Positions 1 through 9,845 of a DNA stretch of 64,000 nt are shown here, piece after piece (positions within the stretch are counted from its first letter, which is position 1; every line of letters starts with the position of its first letter). The notes under the pieces are model-generated. The model had not been told where the DNA came from and did not search any database. It saw only the letters and a program-made list of their open reading frames with translations. The stretch is taken from contig OU862907.1 in assembly GCA_917880885.1 (NCBI GenBank), positions 65,281,072 to 65,345,071 of the forward strand, in the 5' to 3' direction. A program made the position numbers and the translations under genes. Source of the DNA: Limnephilus marmoratus. Lineage: Eukaryota; Arthropoda; Insecta; Trichoptera; Limnephilidae.

Positions 1-3000
1 GATGCCATACTTTAAATTAAATATTAAAACTAGTATGGAATTCTTTGCGAGTTGTGTAAATTCACCCGACACTAACATCCTGGTGGTGATGAGTGGGCTG
101 AGCCGTGAGGACCTGGAGACTGGGACCGACTGGGACTATCTCAAGGGGATGGACATCATCCTCACCGAGGGAGATGCACAATTCTCCTTTAGAGATACCT
201 GCAATAAGAATCCGGATAAATGCATTTACTTGTTTGAAGTGTTAGGCCGAGATGTATACTGCAAAGAAGTATTTAATAGGCGTTTTTATTTAGACAGGCA
301 ATTTCTTCACAGAGCATATATTGACGTGAAGAAGTTTGCAGAAACTGAACATGCTGATGATCTGTTTGTTATTAACAGTGAGTCAAACAAAGAGTTACTC
401 GTAAAATTGATAGAGAATTGCAGAAAAAAACAAGTGTTCACAGATAATATACTTATTGCGTCCACACAAGAGGAGGTGAAAGTTATTAAAAAATATATTA
501 ATAAACGTATCCATTTTGTACAAATCCATCAAAGCACGAAAAGCCGTAAAGTAGAATGGCGATATTCGCACGGCTCTGTGGAGAGCCTGCTCCGTTTTAT
601 GTCCACAGACTCCTGCAAGCCGATAAATGAAATAGATTTAAGTAAAACAGAACGAAACCTGACTATAATAACAGACGAGCCCGGAATGGGGAAGACAACT
701 ACCCTGTCGAACTTGTCAAGACTCATGGATACACCATGGGTCATTTATATAGAATTGAAACACTTCCAAGGGCATATAGGAAAAAAATTATCAGGTACGC
801 TCAAGAATGAAAGCGTAGCAAATTTTCTGTTACGTGAGTGTGACTCTCAGGCTAACGGGTTATTAGAGTATTTGCTAGAGAGTAAGATAAACTCCAAGCG
901 AGTCGTATTAATGTTGGATGGGTTTGACGAGTTGGATGATTATGTTAAAGATAAAGACAAGGAGAGTGCCAAACATAATATAATCAAGCTCCTTACATTC
1001 CTTAAAAATATACCAACAGTCCAAATATTCTTAACCGCTCGCAAATATTTGAAAACATCGTTAGAAAAGGAATTGTGCAATTTATGTACGTCATTTGTAC
1101 CATTTAACGGAGAAGAGCAACTGAACTTTTTAGTTGTGATTTGGCGATCCTGCCTCTCCCTCGAGAAGGGAGATTATGGAGAGGAAGAGGAGGGTCGACT
1201 CAAAGATTATGCCGGAGAGGTGCTACGACAAGCAAAGGAAGTACTGGGGCCAGACACGGAGTGCATCATGGGGGTTCCCCTGCAATTGAGAATGCTGGCC
1301 GAAGTCTTCAGGCCAACAAGTGATCAGTTGCTCTATTTTCCTGAAGATTTATTAAAACAAATCAATGTGGAAAGTACATCAAATCTGTACAAGAAGTTTA
1401 TTACGTTAAAATACGAAATTTACTTTAACGATAAAACATCTCTAGGAACAGTGGTGGATGAACTAATAATAAAAAAAATTACTGACGTTATAACCACAAT
1501 GCATTGTGAACTTGGATTCAAAACATTATTTCCTCATTTCTACGACAAGAACTTTGAGCCCATTGAAAAAGAGTGGCTAAATAAATTAAACAGGGTTGGT
1601 TTGCTTCAAAAAAGGGAAGACGGAGATTCACAATTTGTACACCGCACATACGCAGAATATTGCTGTGCAGAAATGATTGTTCACTGGCTTAAACGACCTA
1701 GAAGCCTTAACAGGTATGATTTGTTTAAGGAAATCATTATCCCTCAAATCCTGCTTCATCCGGACAGTGAGATCATCCGGATGTTTTTAAATGTGCTAAT
1801 ACATGAAACAATGTCAGAGACAGCTCTAAAATTAAATGCTGAATGTATTAGTAGACTGTGGAATGAAGACAGTTCCATATTCAGCAATCAGAAGCACCAA
1901 ACTGTTCTTCATATTGCTGTCTTAGAAAATAATGAACATATCGTCACACTACTTCTCAGTGGCTTACAAATAGAAAGTGCACAAGAAGCCTTTGTCTCTT
2001 TAATAATACAGTATGACCGAAATCATAACACAGCAATAAATAACTTGAATGAACCTTCACCACATAATATCTGTGAAGGTGAATTAGTATTAGACACAAT
2101 GACAAAAAATATTTTAGAACATATCGGAACATGGTCAGATGAAAATAAGGAAAATATTTTTTTCGCAATTTTATTCAACCGAAAAGTTACAGAATCTGAT
2201 GAAACCGCGGAAAAGTTTTTTTTTGAACGTTTTTTTAATCTACATGATATTGAGGCATCTCGATCTACAGAAGAAGAACTCATTGTTATTGTTAATTTAT
2301 TTTATCGGGTTATTAATAATTATATTAGTTTTACATCGAGAATATTTGATAGAGTGAAAGAAATTGAATTAGAAATTAAATCATTTATAGAGGCTATTAA
2401 AAATAATAATGTTGAACATATTCAAAATATATTATTTGAAAAATTTAAAAATAATGTTGAGCGGTATTGCTTTTTATTAATGAAACATAAAGATCAGAAT
2501 ATGCAAACAGTCCTTCACATTGCTATAGAGGAGCGCCACCTAGATATAGTTAGATTACTCGTAGAGCAAACTGCTGTTCCCTTCGCAGTATTAATGGCAC
2601 AGAGGGATGAGTGGGAGAGGACTCCTTTACTTATAATTGCTGAATGGCCGGGTGGACTGGATATTATTACGTACTTGGTGGAGCGCGGTGCTGATATTAA
2701 TACACGCTGTGGGGACCGCAGGTCTGTTCTGATGTATGCGGCCTGGAGTGGAGAGTTACTAACTGTTAAGTATCTTGTTAAAAGAGGTGGTGATATCCAT
2801 GCTACAGATAGATATGGCAGGACTGTACTACATTACGCGGCACTAAATACAGATCCCCCGGTAGTAGAATACTTCCTGCAGCAGGGGGTGAACCCTGACA
2901 GGGTAAACAGGTGGGGACAGACCGCACTAACTGTGGCATCAAAGAAGTGGGATATGGTGCGACTGCTACTGGAGAGGGGAGTGGATGTTAATGCGGATGG

Positions 3001-3154
3001 AGGTGAAGCTCTTAGTGTTGCTATAGACTATGGTGAATGGTCTATAGTGGAGGCTTTAATAAATAAAGGAGCAGCCATTAAAGAAAGTCTAATAAAGGAG
3101 AATTTATCCGAATTTAAAATAAAATATCCGAATTATGAATTTAAAAAAGAATAA
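1..3154 (+). CDS. Lipase-NACHT-ankyrin STAND protein, left paralogue (5' truncated by window edge)
   Basis: This is a continuous open frame that enters from outside the window. The ATG at base 2 is internal, because the right-arm copy aligns at residue 719 and continues 718 residues further upstream. Its role is probably signal-transducing NTPase with ligand-sensing repeats, as in NLR/STAND proteins; the biological role is inferred. Walker A (DEPGMGKTT) lies near residues 225-233, Walker B (LMLDGFDELDD) near 303-313, a sensor-like FLTARKY follows, and the FVHRTYAEY motif sits in the helical part after the NACHT. Ankyrin repeats fill the last 430 residues (LHIAVLEN, VLHIAIEE, TPLLIIAEW, SVLMYAAW, TVLHYAAL). 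The frame is open to a TAA stop and no lesion is visible, so this copy may be functional. In the 90-residue stretch around Walker B it differs from the right copy at 4 positions. The ankyrin part is much more divergent. Whether it also has the lipase domain cannot be seen here. Confidence 0.9.
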   Translation, partial: MPYFKLNIKTSMEFFASCVNSPDTNILVVMSGLSREDLETGTDWDYLKGMDIILTEGDAQFSFRDTCNKNPDKCIYLFEVLGRDVYCKEVFNRRFYLDRQFLHRAYIDVKKFAETEHADDLFVINSESNKELLVKLIENCRKKQVFTDNILIASTQEEVKVIKKYINKRIHFVQIHQSTKSRKVEWRYSHGSVESLLRFMSTDSCKPINEIDLSKTERNLTIITDEPGMGKTTTLSNLSRLMDTPWVIYIELKHFQGHIGKKLSGTLKNESVANFLLRECDSQANGLLEYLLESKINSKRVVLMLDGFDELDDYVKDKDKESAKHNIIKLLTFLKNIPTVQIFLTARKYLKTSLEKELCNLCTSFVPFNGEEQLNFLVVIWRSCLSLEKGDYGEEEEGRLKDYAGEVLRQAKEVLGPDTECIMGVPLQLRMLAEVFRPTSDQLLYFPEDLLKQINVESTSNLYKKFITLKYEIYFNDKTSLGTVVDELIIKKITDVITTMHCELGFKTLFPHFYDKNFEPIEKEWLNKLNRVGLLQKREDGDSQFVHRTYAEYCCAEMIVHWLKRPRSLNRYDLFKEIIIPQILLHPDSEIIRMFLNVLIHETMSETALKLNAECISRLWNEDSSIFSNQKHQTVLHIAVLENNEHIVTLLLSGLQIESAQEAFVSLIIQYDRNHNTAINNLNEPSPHNICEGELVLDTMTKNILEHIGTWSDENKENIFFAILFNRKVTESDETAEKFFFERFFNLHDIEASRSTEEELIVIVNLFYRVINNYISFTSRIFDRVKEIELEIKSFIEAIKNNNVEHIQNILFEKFKNNVERYCFLLMKHKDQNMQTVLHIAIEERHLDIVRLLVEQTAVPFAVLMAQRDEWERTPLLIIAEWPGGLDIITYLVERGADINTRCGDRRSVLMYAAWSGELLTVKYLVKRGGDIHATDRYGRTVLHYAALNTDPPVVEYFLQQGVNPDRVNRWGQTALTVASKKWDMVRLLLERGVDVNADGGEALSVAIDYGEWSIVEALINKGAAIKESLIKENLSEFKIKYPNYEFKKE

Positions 3155-3159
3155 TAATC

Positions 3160-3357
3160 AGCTTAAACCCTCAAGTCTAAACACCATAATATCATGTTAA
3201 TTAACCCCTCAAGTATAAACACTATAATAACATGTTAGTTAACCCCTCAAGTCTAGACACTATATTATCATATTAATTAACCCCTCAAGTCTAGACACCA
3301 TAATATCATATTAATTAACCCCTCAAGTCTAGACACTGTAATATCATATTTAGTTAG
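3160..3357. repeat. About 40-bp tandem repeat in the 3' flank of the left gene (5 units)
   Basis: Five imperfect copies of a unit built on CCCCTCAAGTCTAGACAC followed by an AT-rich ATAATATCATRTTAATTAA tail start just after the stop codon. The same unit occurs about twice at the equivalent place after the right copy (57685-57765). It probably lies in the 3' UTR or immediate downstream flank. Confidence 0.85.
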
Positions 3358-3362
3358 AAAAT

Positions 3363-3571
3363 TGTTAGAATATGACAATGTAAATCGTGAATCTTAGGTT
3401 GGCTACAACGTATTTGTTAGTATTGTTAAGTTGTCAATACTGTTTATGCTCTCTTGTCTATACTCTCTTGTCTATTACTAAGCTAAATATGTGAGTGTAC
3501 GTTTCCAATGGTGAATAAAGAGTTAATATTATTACTGCATAAACTGGAGGATTTCATTTATAACAATCGCA
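3363..3571 (+). repeat. copia 5' LTR
   Basis: A 209-bp terminal repeat, matching the 195-bp 3' LTR apart from an extra 14-bp tandem copy of TCTCTTGTCTATAC and a few substitutions. It starts TG and ends CA. Confidence 0.93.
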
Positions 3572-3585
3572 GGTTATGGGCCCAG
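3572..3585 (+). promoter_or_regulatory. copia primer-binding site (initiator tRNA-Met half-tRNA)
   Basis: GGTTATGGGCCCAG directly follows the 5' LTR. It is complementary to the anticodon-stem region of initiator tRNA-Met (CUGGGCCCAUAACC), the internal half-tRNA primer known for Drosophila copia. Confidence 0.85.
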
Positions 3586-3746
3586 ATTCGCTTATCTGTT
3601 GATCAAGATCAAGTACGCAAAGTGAAATCAAGCAGGACTGAATATCAGCGAAAAGTGAGGTTAAGTTGCCGGAACGCGTGCAGAAAATTTTCGCTGAGAA
3701 GGAAAAAAACCACTGATAAATCTGATCAGGCAGGGCAGGAAGCAAA

Positions 3747-4771
3747 ATGGAAGGAAACGTGATGACTACCAATGCATTGAAGTTGGAAGGGGCAAGGAAT
3801 TGGAATATTTGGAAGTTTCAAACGACAGTTTTATTGAGAGGACAAGGATGCCTGGACATTGTAGAGGGGCGCGCTGCGAAACCTGAAGAGATTACCGCAC
3901 TAGCCACTTGGAAGACAAAAGATGCTAAAGCTCAGACATTACTGGTTACCAGAATGTCGGAAGACGTTATGCTACATATCATATCGTGCACAACTTCGGC
4001 GCAATGTGGAGAAAGTTTCTAAGTGTATATGAACAAAAGTCAGAAACAAGCATCCATATTATCCAACAAAGATTTTTTCAGTATAAATTTGATAAAACAT
4101 CGAAATGTCTGTATTTCTGTCTAAAATTCAAGAGATGCAAAGTCAGTTGAAACAAATGGGCGAGAATGTATCGGATAAATTTATAATAACCAAATGAGCT
4201 GGCCGGATGAATACAAACATTTTATATCGATTTTTCGAAGAAAACTTCTTCTAAAAGGTTGTTACTTTGTGATGTCATTATTTATTTATTAAAATAAAAT
4301 AACTTAGTTTACATCACTTTATTTTTTATATTTTATACTATCAACATGGTTCACGAAACATGTTGATAGTATAAAATATAAAAAATAAAGTGATGTAAAC
4401 TAAGTTATTTTCTTTTAATAAATTTTATATCGGCGTGGGAATCGGCGCCTGACGACAAACAAACGTTCGATAATTTTAAAGCCAGATTATTAATTGAAGA
4501 AGAAAGAGTGAAAGAGAGAAGATATGAAATACAAGAAACTTTATCCTCGTCGGCGTTTGTAGATAAAAGAAATCTTAAGTGTTACAAATGTGGAAAAGTC
4601 GGACATTTTCAAACTCAGTGCAGAAGTAATCGAGACAATGATAAAAAGTTGAACGAGCATAAATGCTTTTATTGTGGAAAATTCGGATATTTTAAGGCAC
4701 AGTGTCGTTTTAAAAAGTCAAAGGAAAATAATCAAAGCGCTACAATAAGAAGACAAGTAATGCGTTTGTAG
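3747..4771 (+). pseudogene. copia gag remnant
   Basis: The start ATG at 3747 begins a copia-type Gag N-terminus containing NWNIWKF and WKTKDAKAQ. The frame stops at 4020-4022 through a frameshift near a GAAAGTTTC run. A 193-bp element interrupts the gene at 4230-4422. Beyond it the Gag frame resumes and ends with two zinc knuckles, CYKCGKVGHFQTQC (intact CCHC) and CFYCGKFGYFKAQC, where the His is replaced by Tyr. Gag would coat RNA and form the particle; this copy cannot make a full-length product. Confidence 0.88.
4230..4422. mobile_element. Small palindromic insertion inside copia gag
   Basis: A 193-bp segment breaks the Gag frame and is flanked by the 10-bp direct repeat TTTTATATCG (4220-4229, 4423-4432). 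It contains a near-perfect hairpin at about 4300-4413, with arms of about 55 bp reading AAATAACTTAGTTTACATCA inward and ending ATCAACATG around a short GTTCACGAAA loop. No coding capacity. Family unknown; probably a MITE-like or foldback element. Confidence 0.75.
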
Positions 4772-5535
4772 TGTCGAATTCAGCGTATAAAAATTATGAA
4801 CACTCAAAGTTTTTAATTGACTCTGGAGCGAGCGAGCACATGTGTTATGACCGCACATTATTATCATTTTCAAGTGTTTCGCAAAAGTCCGTAATTGTCG
4901 GCAATGGAGCAATCATTAGTGTTTTGGGTTGCGGACAGATGGAGGTACAAGTCTACAATGGCAGTGAATGGATAAATACAACAATAAACAATGTTTTGTT
5001 TGTTCCGGATCTAAAGTCAAATTTATTCTCTGTAAACCGCGCAGCCGATCGCGGGTACACTGTTGTGACGAATGACAGTTCGTGTTTATTCTATAAAAAT
5101 GGCGTTGTTTGTGCGATAGCCAGTCGAGTTGACAGTTCATACTATTTGGATTTTCGTTTGAAATGCGAGGTCGCAAGTGTTGCTAAAACTATGAAAAATG
5201 ACCTATACGAGTGGCACGAGAAATTAGCACATCAAAACTTTGATTATGTGAAGAAATCATTGCAGAAAAATAACATTGAGGTAAAACAAACTGACGTACG
5301 CCAATGTGAGAGTTGCTTGAAAGGAAAGATACACCGTCTACCATTTAAGAGAGATGTCATTTTCTTAAGTCAAGATGAAACAGAAGAAAATAAGGTGGTG
5401 TCGGATAATGTAAAGAGAGATGTCATTTTCTTAAGTCAAGAGGAATCAGAGGAAAATAAGGTTGTGTCGGACCTAAATACTTACTCAAAGTTTGTTGGGG
5501 TCAGAAGAAACAGTGGAAGAACAAAAGGTTGCTGA
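4771..5535 (+). pseudogene. copia protease and pre-integrase region, integrase core deleted
   Basis: This frame carries the aspartic protease motif LIDSGASEHM near its start, then the GAG-pre-integrase zinc region (WHEKLAHQN followed by CESCLKGK). Right after HRLPF the sequence jumps to RDVIFLSQ, which in copia Pol lies past the integrase, so the DDE core is gone. The jump point carries a direct duplication of about 66 bp (about 5347-5412 and 5413-5475), each coding a KRDVIFLSQ..E..ENKVVSD block. No catalytic integrase can be made. Confidence 0.88.
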
Positions 5536-5695
5536 ATGTGAGGAAACTCAAGTTACCCAAAATGACAATCGTACAAGTCTCCGTGAAAACAGTTCTTTAT
5601 GCGAAACTGAAAGCCAAACTTAATATGAGCCATGCAGTGATGAACTATCAGACTTAGATGAAACATTGTTACCTCAAAATGAAAGACGCAAGTGA

Positions 5696-7266
5696 GTGAG
5701 GAAACCGACAACATTCTATCAATGTCAAAATATTTTAAGTGAAGCAGTGACATACAAAGAAGCTATGGAAAGAAGCGATGCGAATAGGTGGAAAGAGGCA
5801 ATAATTAGAGAATTACAAACTTTAGAAGAGAATAATACTTGGGATTTTTGTAAGGTCGTAAGTAGCAAATGGGTTTTTAAGCTTAAATGAAATGGTAATG
5901 AAAAGCAATATAAGGCTAGGCTAGTTGCAAGGGGGTTTGAGCAAAATAGTTATTTTGATTTAAGCAACATTTACGCTCCTGTGGCTAAATTATCAACATT
6001 TAGAAATTTTGTGGCAATAGCGACTAAATTAAATTTGCCTATATATCAAATGGACGTAATAGGTGCGTTTTTGTACGGGGATATAGACAAGGAAGTCTAT
6101 ATTAGATTGCTTATTCTGAGGGAAATAATATTGTAAAACAAAATAAATCACTCTACGGTTTAAAGAGTTCCCCAAAGTGTTGGAACATAAAATTCAATTC
6201 TGTAGTAAATAGAGAGGGTTTTGTTAAGTCTAACTGTGACTCATGTTTATATTTAAGGTATTATGGAAATGAGAAAATGTTTATTTTACTTTATGTCGAT
6301 GATATTTTAATTTTTGGTACAAATAAGAAAGATATTTCCGAATTTAAGGGTATATTATGTAAAGAGTTTAAAATGAAGGGCTTGGGGCTAATAACAAATT
6401 TCCTAGGTATAAATGTAAAACAAAATTTGGAAACGGGTATTACAGAACTAGATCAAAGAAAATATTTGGAAAATGTTTTTAAAATATTCAATATGCAAAA
6501 TTGTAAGCCTATGTCAACCCCTATGGACCCTAATTTTAACACTTAAATATTTTTAAAAGACAGTATTGATGTAGACAACAGTATTCAGAATTTGTGCAGA
6601 CAAATGATAGGATGTTTGATGTATGCTGCATCAGGTACCAGGCCTGATTTATGTTTTCCGGTGTCTATGTTAAGTAGGTATCAAACCTGTGCTAACAATG
6701 AGCTATTAAGTGCATTAAAGAGAGTGTTAAGATATGTAATGTATAGTCTGAATTATAAGTTAATTTATAAATGTAATGATATGATTTTGGAAGGGTATTG
6801 CGACGCTGACTGGGGTGGTGATGTCAAAGACAGAAAATCCACTTCTGGATATATAATTTTGATTTTTAATTGTCTTGTCGTATGGAGTTCAAAGAAGCAG
6901 GCTTCTGTTTCTTTGTCATCCACAGAATCAGAATATGTATCTATGAGCATGACTGCTAGTGAAGTGTCATGGATTATAAATCTGCTAACTGAACTAGATA
7001 TTAAAAATGTTTGCCCTGTAAATATATTTTGTGACAATCAGTCGGCATTAATAAATGCAAATACAGATGCTATAAAGCGATTAAAACATGTAGATATTCG
7101 CTACCATTTTGTTAAGGAATTAGTTAGAGAAAATAAGATTTGTGTTAGATATATTAACACAAATATGCAACCAGCAGACATATTAACGAAAGCTTTAAGC
7201 AGAGAGTTGATTGTAAAACATTTAAATAAGTGTGGTGTCATGAACTCAACTTTTGTCACATGTTAA
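5696..7266 (+). pseudogene. copia reverse transcriptase and RNase H remnant
   Basis: The RT domain begins about 5760. A TGA interrupts it at 5888 within the KLK-NGNEKQYKARLVARGFEQ block, the MDVIGAFLYGD motif follows near 6050, then a frameshift near 6110. The catalytic LLYVDDILIFG is at about 6283-6315. A stop at 6544 separates the palm from the thumb and RNase H part (6592-7266), which shows CDADWGGD, SSTESEY and DNQSA motifs typical of copia RNase H. At least three lesions make the polyprotein nonfunctional. Confidence 0.9.
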
Positions 7267-7310
7267 AAAAAAAAGAAATTAATTATTATAAGTTTAACTG
7301 TATTTACATT

Positions 7311-7514
7311 GAGAAGGGGTGTTAGAATATGACAATGTAAATCGTGAATCTTAGGTTGGCTACAACGTAGTTGTTAGTATTGTTAAGTTGTCAATACTGT
7401 TTATGCTCTCTTGTCTATTACTAAGCTAAAAATGTGAGTGTACGTTTCCAATGGTGAATAAAGAGTTAATATTATTACTGCATAAACTGGAGCTTTTCAT
7501 TTATAACAATCACA
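7311..7514 (+). repeat. copia polypurine tract and 3' LTR
   Basis: GAGAAGGGG at 7311-7319 is the polypurine tract used for plus-strand priming. It abuts the 195-bp 3' LTR (7320-7514), which ends CACA before the AAAAT target duplication. Confidence 0.92.
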
Positions 7515-7519
7515 AAAAT

Positions 7520-8440
7520 CAATCAGATTTTTTTTTGCACAAGAGTCCCAACTGCTCCCGTATGGAGGCGGTGAGACTACGGCATCGTCAAATTAAGGTA
7601 TGTTTTGAGACTGAAGATAGTGGCGAAAGGAAGTAGTTTTTTTATAATTATTTTTTTACATGTAAATACTGCACAAGAGTCCCAACTGCTCCTGTCCGGA
7701 GCCAGTAAGACTATGGAATCTCCAAATTGCGGTATGCTGTGGAGCTGGAGATAATGGAGAGGGAAAAAGGAAGGTTGGAAAGGTACCTGGATATGCAGAT
7801 CTAGTCACTACACATGGATAAGGACGTTTCAATTCTAAATGGTCTTTCACCAGGGCGATACTGAAAGTATCTTCCGGAAATACACTTTATTTTATTTTGA
7901 ATGATTAAATTAAATTTATCTGCGATTTGAACTCGCGACCTCCGGATTGATAGTCTGAAAGTTGAAAAGCAAACGCTGGGGAGGTACCTACCTGGCTATT
8001 TGGCTCTAGTCACCAAACATGGCTAAAATCACTTCATGCGACATGCGACGCGACTTCTCAATTTGAATGGTGATATCACACCAGGGCGATACTGAGAGTA
8101 TCATTCTCAAATAGACCTTGTATTAGTAAAAATGATTAAATTGTGAAAACACAAATCAATCTAATAGAATGTATCTGCTCACGCCAGGATATGAACCCGC
8201 GACCTGCGGATTACTAGTCGAAAGCCTTGACCACGGAGGCCGTCTAAAGTTGAAAATTCAAAATTGGGGAAGTACCTGGCTATTCAGTTCTGGTCAACAA
8301 ACACGGCTAAAGCCGTTTCAAGCAATGTTCCTATTTTGAACGGTGGTCCTCATCAGGGCGATACTGAAAGTATTCTTTGTATATTATTTTTATTGAATTA
8401 ATTGTGAATTGAATAAATTGTTAAGCAAGGAGAAAACTTA
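7520..8440 (-). repeat. SINE cluster, left arm
   Basis: Three or four head-to-tail SINE-derived units lie here in minus orientation. Landmarks recur in each: CAAGAGTCCCAACTGCTCC at one end, TAGTCACYAAACATGG in the body, and the core AGGGCGATACTGARAGTAT at 7851-7870, 8082-8101 and 8354-8373. The same cluster, reverse-complemented, is at 56930-57660 in the right arm, so it predates the palindrome. It ends with a tRNA-like head at 8182-8244. Confidence 0.8.
8182..8244 (-). repeat. tRNA-Thr-like SINE head
   Basis: On the minus strand this reads GGCCTCCGTGG, then CGACTAGTAATCCG with CTAGTAA in the anticodon-loop position (AGT, Thr), then the box B-like CGCGGGTTCATATCC. It resembles tRNA-Thr but lacks a proper acceptor stem, so it is a SINE promoter head rather than a functional tRNA gene. 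Confidence 0.7.
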
Positions 8441-8444
8441 GTGT

Positions 8445-9390
8445 TGTCTCTTTCTAATATAAAATTATAATATAAGGACTTGTCACTTGGTGCCAGATAT
8501 GGTACAACGTGTCTCTGGTGCCAGATATGGTACAACCTTTCTGATATTGATGTTTGGTGCTAAATACGTCCCTTTGGGTTCTGTAGCCTGAAATGGAATG
8601 AAATTTTTCATAAAAATATGTTATCTTTACAGTCGGGGGCGTCGCTACAATAGATATTGTGTACAGTGACTAGGTACTTGTTGACTAGAGCTGAATAGCC
8701 GGGTACTACCATAAAGTATCCTGTCTGGAGTGAAGTGGAGTGGAGCAAACTGGCGACATCAGTTTTGTTTGCTCTGGGAATAGATCTCCCTTCTAGGCAT
8801 TATCCCCTCAGTGCTTTAAACTTAAACCAAATCTGTCTAAACTCCCAACAGGACTAGCTTCAATTAAACTAACTATTTATTTAAAGCACTGAATAGACAA
8901 CACACACTAGAAATGCCTTCCATGTAGATTTGAATGTCGCCCCTGACTTAATACCTTTTGGTTCTAGCCCATTTAGCACGCGCTCTGTCTCCCTTACACT
9001 TGCCTGACATTGTGTATATTGTCATCCCATTTGAATTTCATCATTTTGATGTTCCACTGTTCCATATTTGAAATAAGGCGGGAATGTTTTTAGAATGGTT
9101 TTTGAGCAATTGTGAATTTAGGAATTTCATTTGACAATCTCATTTCACTGAAATAAACATTAATATTTTATTAAACACATTACAGCTGTTAACCTAAACT
9201 AAGAACATTTCTCTTTTTACACATACTCGTACATGCCGCCAGAATTATATTGCATAGAACGTTTATTCATTATTTTTAACTTTAAAACGAAAGACATACA
9301 TTTCCCGGTCATGAATAACTTGACAAATATTTGACTATCTCCTACTATCATCATTGTAAGCGGAAAATTTTGCTTGTGTTGTGATGGAGG
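8445..9390. other. Noncoding arm sequence, shared with right arm
   Basis: No gene. Contents: a 2-copy 20-mer GGTGCCAGATATGGTACAAC (8489-8535); a SINE-like piece with GACTAGAGCTGAATAGCCGG near 8683; and a segment with inverted copies of GTGCTTTAAA..AATAGTTAGTTTAATTGAAGC (8810-8900). All of it reappears inverted at about 55960-56940. Confidence 0.7.
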
Positions 9391-9394
9391 ACTT

Positions 9395-9472
9395 AGCCAG
9401 TCGAGGGATTGAACTTATGATGCTTGGTCGGAAACCAGACGCGATGCCAACTCAGCCACTATTCGTTCTATC
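9395..9472 (-). repeat. Second tRNA-like SINE head, left arm
   Basis: Minus strand reads TAGTGGCTGAGTTGGCATCG (box A-like) and, about 30 bases on, GTTCAATCCCTCG (box B-like), in tRNA spacing. The inverted counterpart is 55883-55955. The body that follows is short and AT-rich. Confidence 0.65.
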
Positions 9473-9499
9473 CATGTTGTTTGGTGTTTTAGAGAATTA

Positions 9500-9845
9500 A
9501 TGTGCAACTTCAACTACCTCATACCGACATAAATCACGGATATTATAATTCCAATATTGTAAAAAACAATAAAAACAATTTTCTGTTTAAATTAAATATT
9601 ATAGTTATATACCTACCAACTTTATCACCCCTTCCCCTCTCGGGTTCCCACTCCACCTCCTCCACCTTCCCTCTCCCCACTTCACTCCCCCCTACCTCCG
9701 TCCCGCAACCTCCCTCTCGAGTTCCCTTCCTCCCTCCCGCATTCCATACATTCAATCCCGGTACATTCAATTTTCAAACAGCTCGTGTGCCACCTTTTAC
9801 AATTTTTTTATACAAATTTCATAATGCCAGAGCTCACCAGTAGTT
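9500..9845. other. CT-rich low-complexity block
   Basis: A strongly C/T-biased stretch (about 9625-9760) is preceded by AT-rich DNA and followed by CAAACAGCTCGTGTGCCACC. It matches the G/A-rich block at 55075-55290 on the other arm. Open frames here reflect composition only; I call no gene. Confidence 0.7.

Larger units (their letters stand above)
3363..7514 (+). mobile_element. Ty1/copia LTR retrotransposon, defective
   Basis: The two LTRs begin TGTTAG and end CA, and are flanked by the 5-bp target duplication AAAAT (3358-3362 and 7515-7519). The right arm at about 57665-57680 carries the uninterrupted site with one AAAAT, so the insertion came after the inverted duplication. The LTRs differ by only a few bases plus a 14-bp internal duplication in the 5' LTR, which suggests youth. 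The 4152-bp body is short for a copia element: gag is broken and interrupted, the integrase core is missing, and the RT has a nonsense codon and frameshifts. Non-autonomous. Confidence 0.95.

Noticed and set aside
1141..1323. Open frame overlapping the left NACHT gene, with a counterpart at 59607-59789
   Set aside because: It is an alternate-frame shadow of the NACHT coding sequence. It is kept in both copies only because the main frame there is conserved.
8182..8244. A functional tRNA-Thr gene
   Set aside because: There is no acceptor-stem pairing, and the unit is embedded in repeated SINE DNA with the same head in the other arm.
9502..9843. Pro/Ser-rich frames here and at 55012-55408
   Set aside because: They arise from the CT-rich block; amino-acid content mirrors base composition and the frames do not agree between arms.
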